In this document: piece after piece, positions 53,841 through 55,366 of the stretch
Position numbering within the stretch: the stretch's first letter is position 1
How the letters are laid out: each line of letters opens with the position of its first letter
DNA from: a virus
DNA: 55,366 nucleotides
Strand: one strand, 5' to 3'
Virus record (IMG/VR): IMGVR_UViG_3300034061_002140
Span: 1-55,366 of that record
Position numbers and translations under genes: made by a program
Notes under the pieces: generated by a model
Told to the model about the DNA's origin: nothing
Database searches by the model: none
The model's input: the letters and a program-made list of their open reading frames with translations, nothing else

Positions 53841-55366
53841 ATGGCAAAGAAGTGGTCTGACGTAGCGGCAAGCGCCGCATTCCAGGCCCTCTCGTTCGAG
53901 GAACAAGAGGAAGCGCGCCGCCAGTACTTTGAGCAGATCATTGCTCCTCAGGTGCCTGAGGAAGACATTTCGCTCGCGCGAGACCAGTTCTTTGCCGACA
54001 CGACACGCAGCGCCGGCGGTGGCCGCGGATTCATCAACCCGCCGATGGCCGGGCAGCCGCAGCCGACCTACCCCAAGCTGCGCCCTGCGCCTGCACCCGC
54101 GACGGACTACTCCGACATGGCGACGGCCATGCAGGGTACGCCGATGTCTCGGCCGCAGCCCGCTGCACCGGCGCCAGCGCCAGCGAAACCGCCGCCCTAC
54201 AAGAACCGACTCGAGGCCCTTGACGACGCCGTCAACTTGGTCGAGGAGGGGGCAGACTTCAAGAAGGTGGCCCAGGCCTTCTCGCAGATTGGCATCGGCG
54301 AGGGCGACATCATGTCGCACGGCAAGGCGCGCAAGTCGCCGATGTTCGATCTGCCGGAGATGTCTCGCAAGCAGATCGACCAGTACGTCAAGCCGCAACC
54401 GCAGCCGATGCCGGAGCCGACGGGCACCATCACTGCGGTCGAGCCAACGGCGCTGCAAGAGATCGGTAACACGTTCAAGCGCGGCTCGCTGCAGGCCGGC
54501 CAGATCCTGGACAACTTGTCCTTCAAGGCTGGCATCTTTGACGCCAGCACAACCGCCGAGCGGATGCGCGAGCGCAACCGCCAGATGGGTGCGGCAGCGC
54601 CTTCGGGCGATGTGGCCGAGGGCCTCGAGCGCCTGCAGGCTGCCAACGAGACGGGCGACTACGGGACCGTCGCACGCGAGGTGCTGGACCCCAGCAACTG
54701 GAAGGCCCTGGCTGCGCTGGTGGCCGAGTCCGCGGTGGCATCCTCGCCGGCCATTGCCGCAACCGTTGGCGGCACCCTGGTGGCCGGACCCTTCGGTGCG
54801 GCCGGCGCCACTGCGCTGACGTCGTTCACGATGGAGTACGGCGCCGCGGTAGGCGACGTGCTGGAGAAGCGCAAGGTCAACCTCGCTGATCCTGTTGCGG
54901 TGCGCCGCACGCTTGAGGACCCCGAGTTCATTGCTGAGACGCGCGAGCGCGGGCTCAAGCGCGGCGTCCCGATCGCGGCGTTCGACGCGCTGTCGGCTGG
55001 CTTTGCCGGCCGCTTCGTCAAGACCGTCGAGCGCGCTGTTGAGTCTGGCGCCATCGCGGCCAAGAGCGCGCCCCGTGCATTCACTGTTGCCGGCCTGAAG
55101 GAAGGCGGCCTGCAGGTCGGAGCTGGCATGGCGGGCGAGGCAACGGGCCAGGTTGCCACCGGCGAGAACAAGCCACTGGACGTGCTGATCGAGGGCCTGG
55201 CTGAGCTGCCTGGCGGCGTCGCTGAAGTTGGCGGCAACCTCTATTCGTCGCGCAACCGCACGCCCGAGGGGATGATCGCGAGCGCGATCAGTGGTGCTCC
55301 AGGGTATAAGCAACGTGATGTCGACGCGCGTGCGGCCTCCGAGTTCGCTGCACCGCTGCCGACAAT
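53841..55366 (+). CDS. Giant virion protein, N-terminal part (runs off the right end)
   Basis: 508 complete codons from the ATG at 53841 with no stop before the end of the window. The frame matches base 2 at the left end (the last two bases AT plus the first base C make one codon), so together they would encode about 2277 residues. N-terminal tract: FEQIIAPQVPEEDISLARDQ, a Pro/Ala-rich linker, a helical module (ALDDAVNLVEEGADFKKVAQ), then membrane-like stretches (GTLVAGPFGAAGATALTSFT). This is the usual style of giant podovirus internal proteins. Confidence 0.75.
   Translation, partial: MAKKWSDVAASAAFQALSFEEQEEARRQYFEQIIAPQVPEEDISLARDQFFADTTRSAGGGRGFINPPMAGQPQPTYPKLRPAPAPATDYSDMATAMQGTPMSRPQPAAPAPAPAKPPPYKNRLEALDDAVNLVEEGADFKKVAQAFSQIGIGEGDIMSHGKARKSPMFDLPEMSRKQIDQYVKPQPQPMPEPTGTITAVEPTALQEIGNTFKRGSLQAGQILDNLSFKAGIFDASTTAERMRERNRQMGAAAPSGDVAEGLERLQAANETGDYGTVAREVLDPSNWKALAALVAESAVASSPAIAATVGGTLVAGPFGAAGATALTSFTMEYGAAVGDVLEKRKVNLADPVAVRRTLEDPEFIAETRERGLKRGVPIAAFDALSAGFAGRFVKTVERAVESGAIAAKSAPRAFTVAGLKEGGLQVGAGMAGEATGQVATGENKPLDVLIEGLAELPGGVAEVGGNLYSSRNRTPEGMIASAISGAPGYKQRDVDARAASEFAAPLPT

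Overview
This window looks like the whole genome of a temperate, podovirus-like phage of a high-GC beta-proteobacterium, opened at an arbitrary point. The host guess (Burkholderiales, possibly Comamonadaceae) rests on high GC, gene style and an attP core that reads as the 3' end of a bacterial tRNA-His gene. Three things suggest a complete circular or circularly permuted genome. Both ends lie inside a gene, the reading frame at the right end (53841 to end) continues exactly into the open frame at the left end (2..5308), and an uninterrupted attP lies in the interior. The joined gene would encode about 2277 residues.

Layout. Positions 2-12225 (+) hold the C-terminal part of the giant virion protein with a zincin motif, small tail or virion proteins, a 23-residue-repeat protein, a second large virion protein, a holin and a GH24 endolysin. 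Positions 12183-23487 (-) form the leftward early/lysogeny arm: two unknown genes, attP, integrase, Xis-like protein, many short overlapping genes, a DEAD/DEAH helicase with zinc ribbon, a Cas4-like Fe-S nuclease, DUF669 protein, Sak4-like ATPase, MazG-like hydrolase and the CI-like repressor. The immunity region (about 23487-23604) separates cI (-) from a Cro-like gene (+). Positions 23978-27043 (+) hold a primase/helicase, an inverted-repeat-rich candidate origin, RusA and a possible Q-type antiterminator. Positions 27107-29071 hold nine short, mostly overlapping genes.

Positions 29225-55366 (+) are the late region: TerS, TerL, portal, a lower-GC adhesin with two paralogous small genes, scaffold, N4-gp56-type capsid protein, connector/nozzle genes, tail fibre and glycine-rich adhesin. 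It ends with a block of probable ejection proteins, including a 935-residue protein built from 11-residue repeats, and the start of the giant protein.

Regulation. TTGTGA/TCACAA half-sites recur at many gene borders and in the immunity region, suggesting dispersed repressor operators. The best promoters share a -35 of TTGAC[AT], a 16-bp spacer ending in (CA)CAATG(G)C and a TATA[GC]T -10. Three late promoter-like sites (29068, 37269, 48174) are each followed within about 30-80 nt by a 7-bp, 4-nt-loop terminator-like hairpin. With the Q-like gene at 26690 this suggests late control by antitermination at several places. All functional calls come from reading the sequence; no database search was run.
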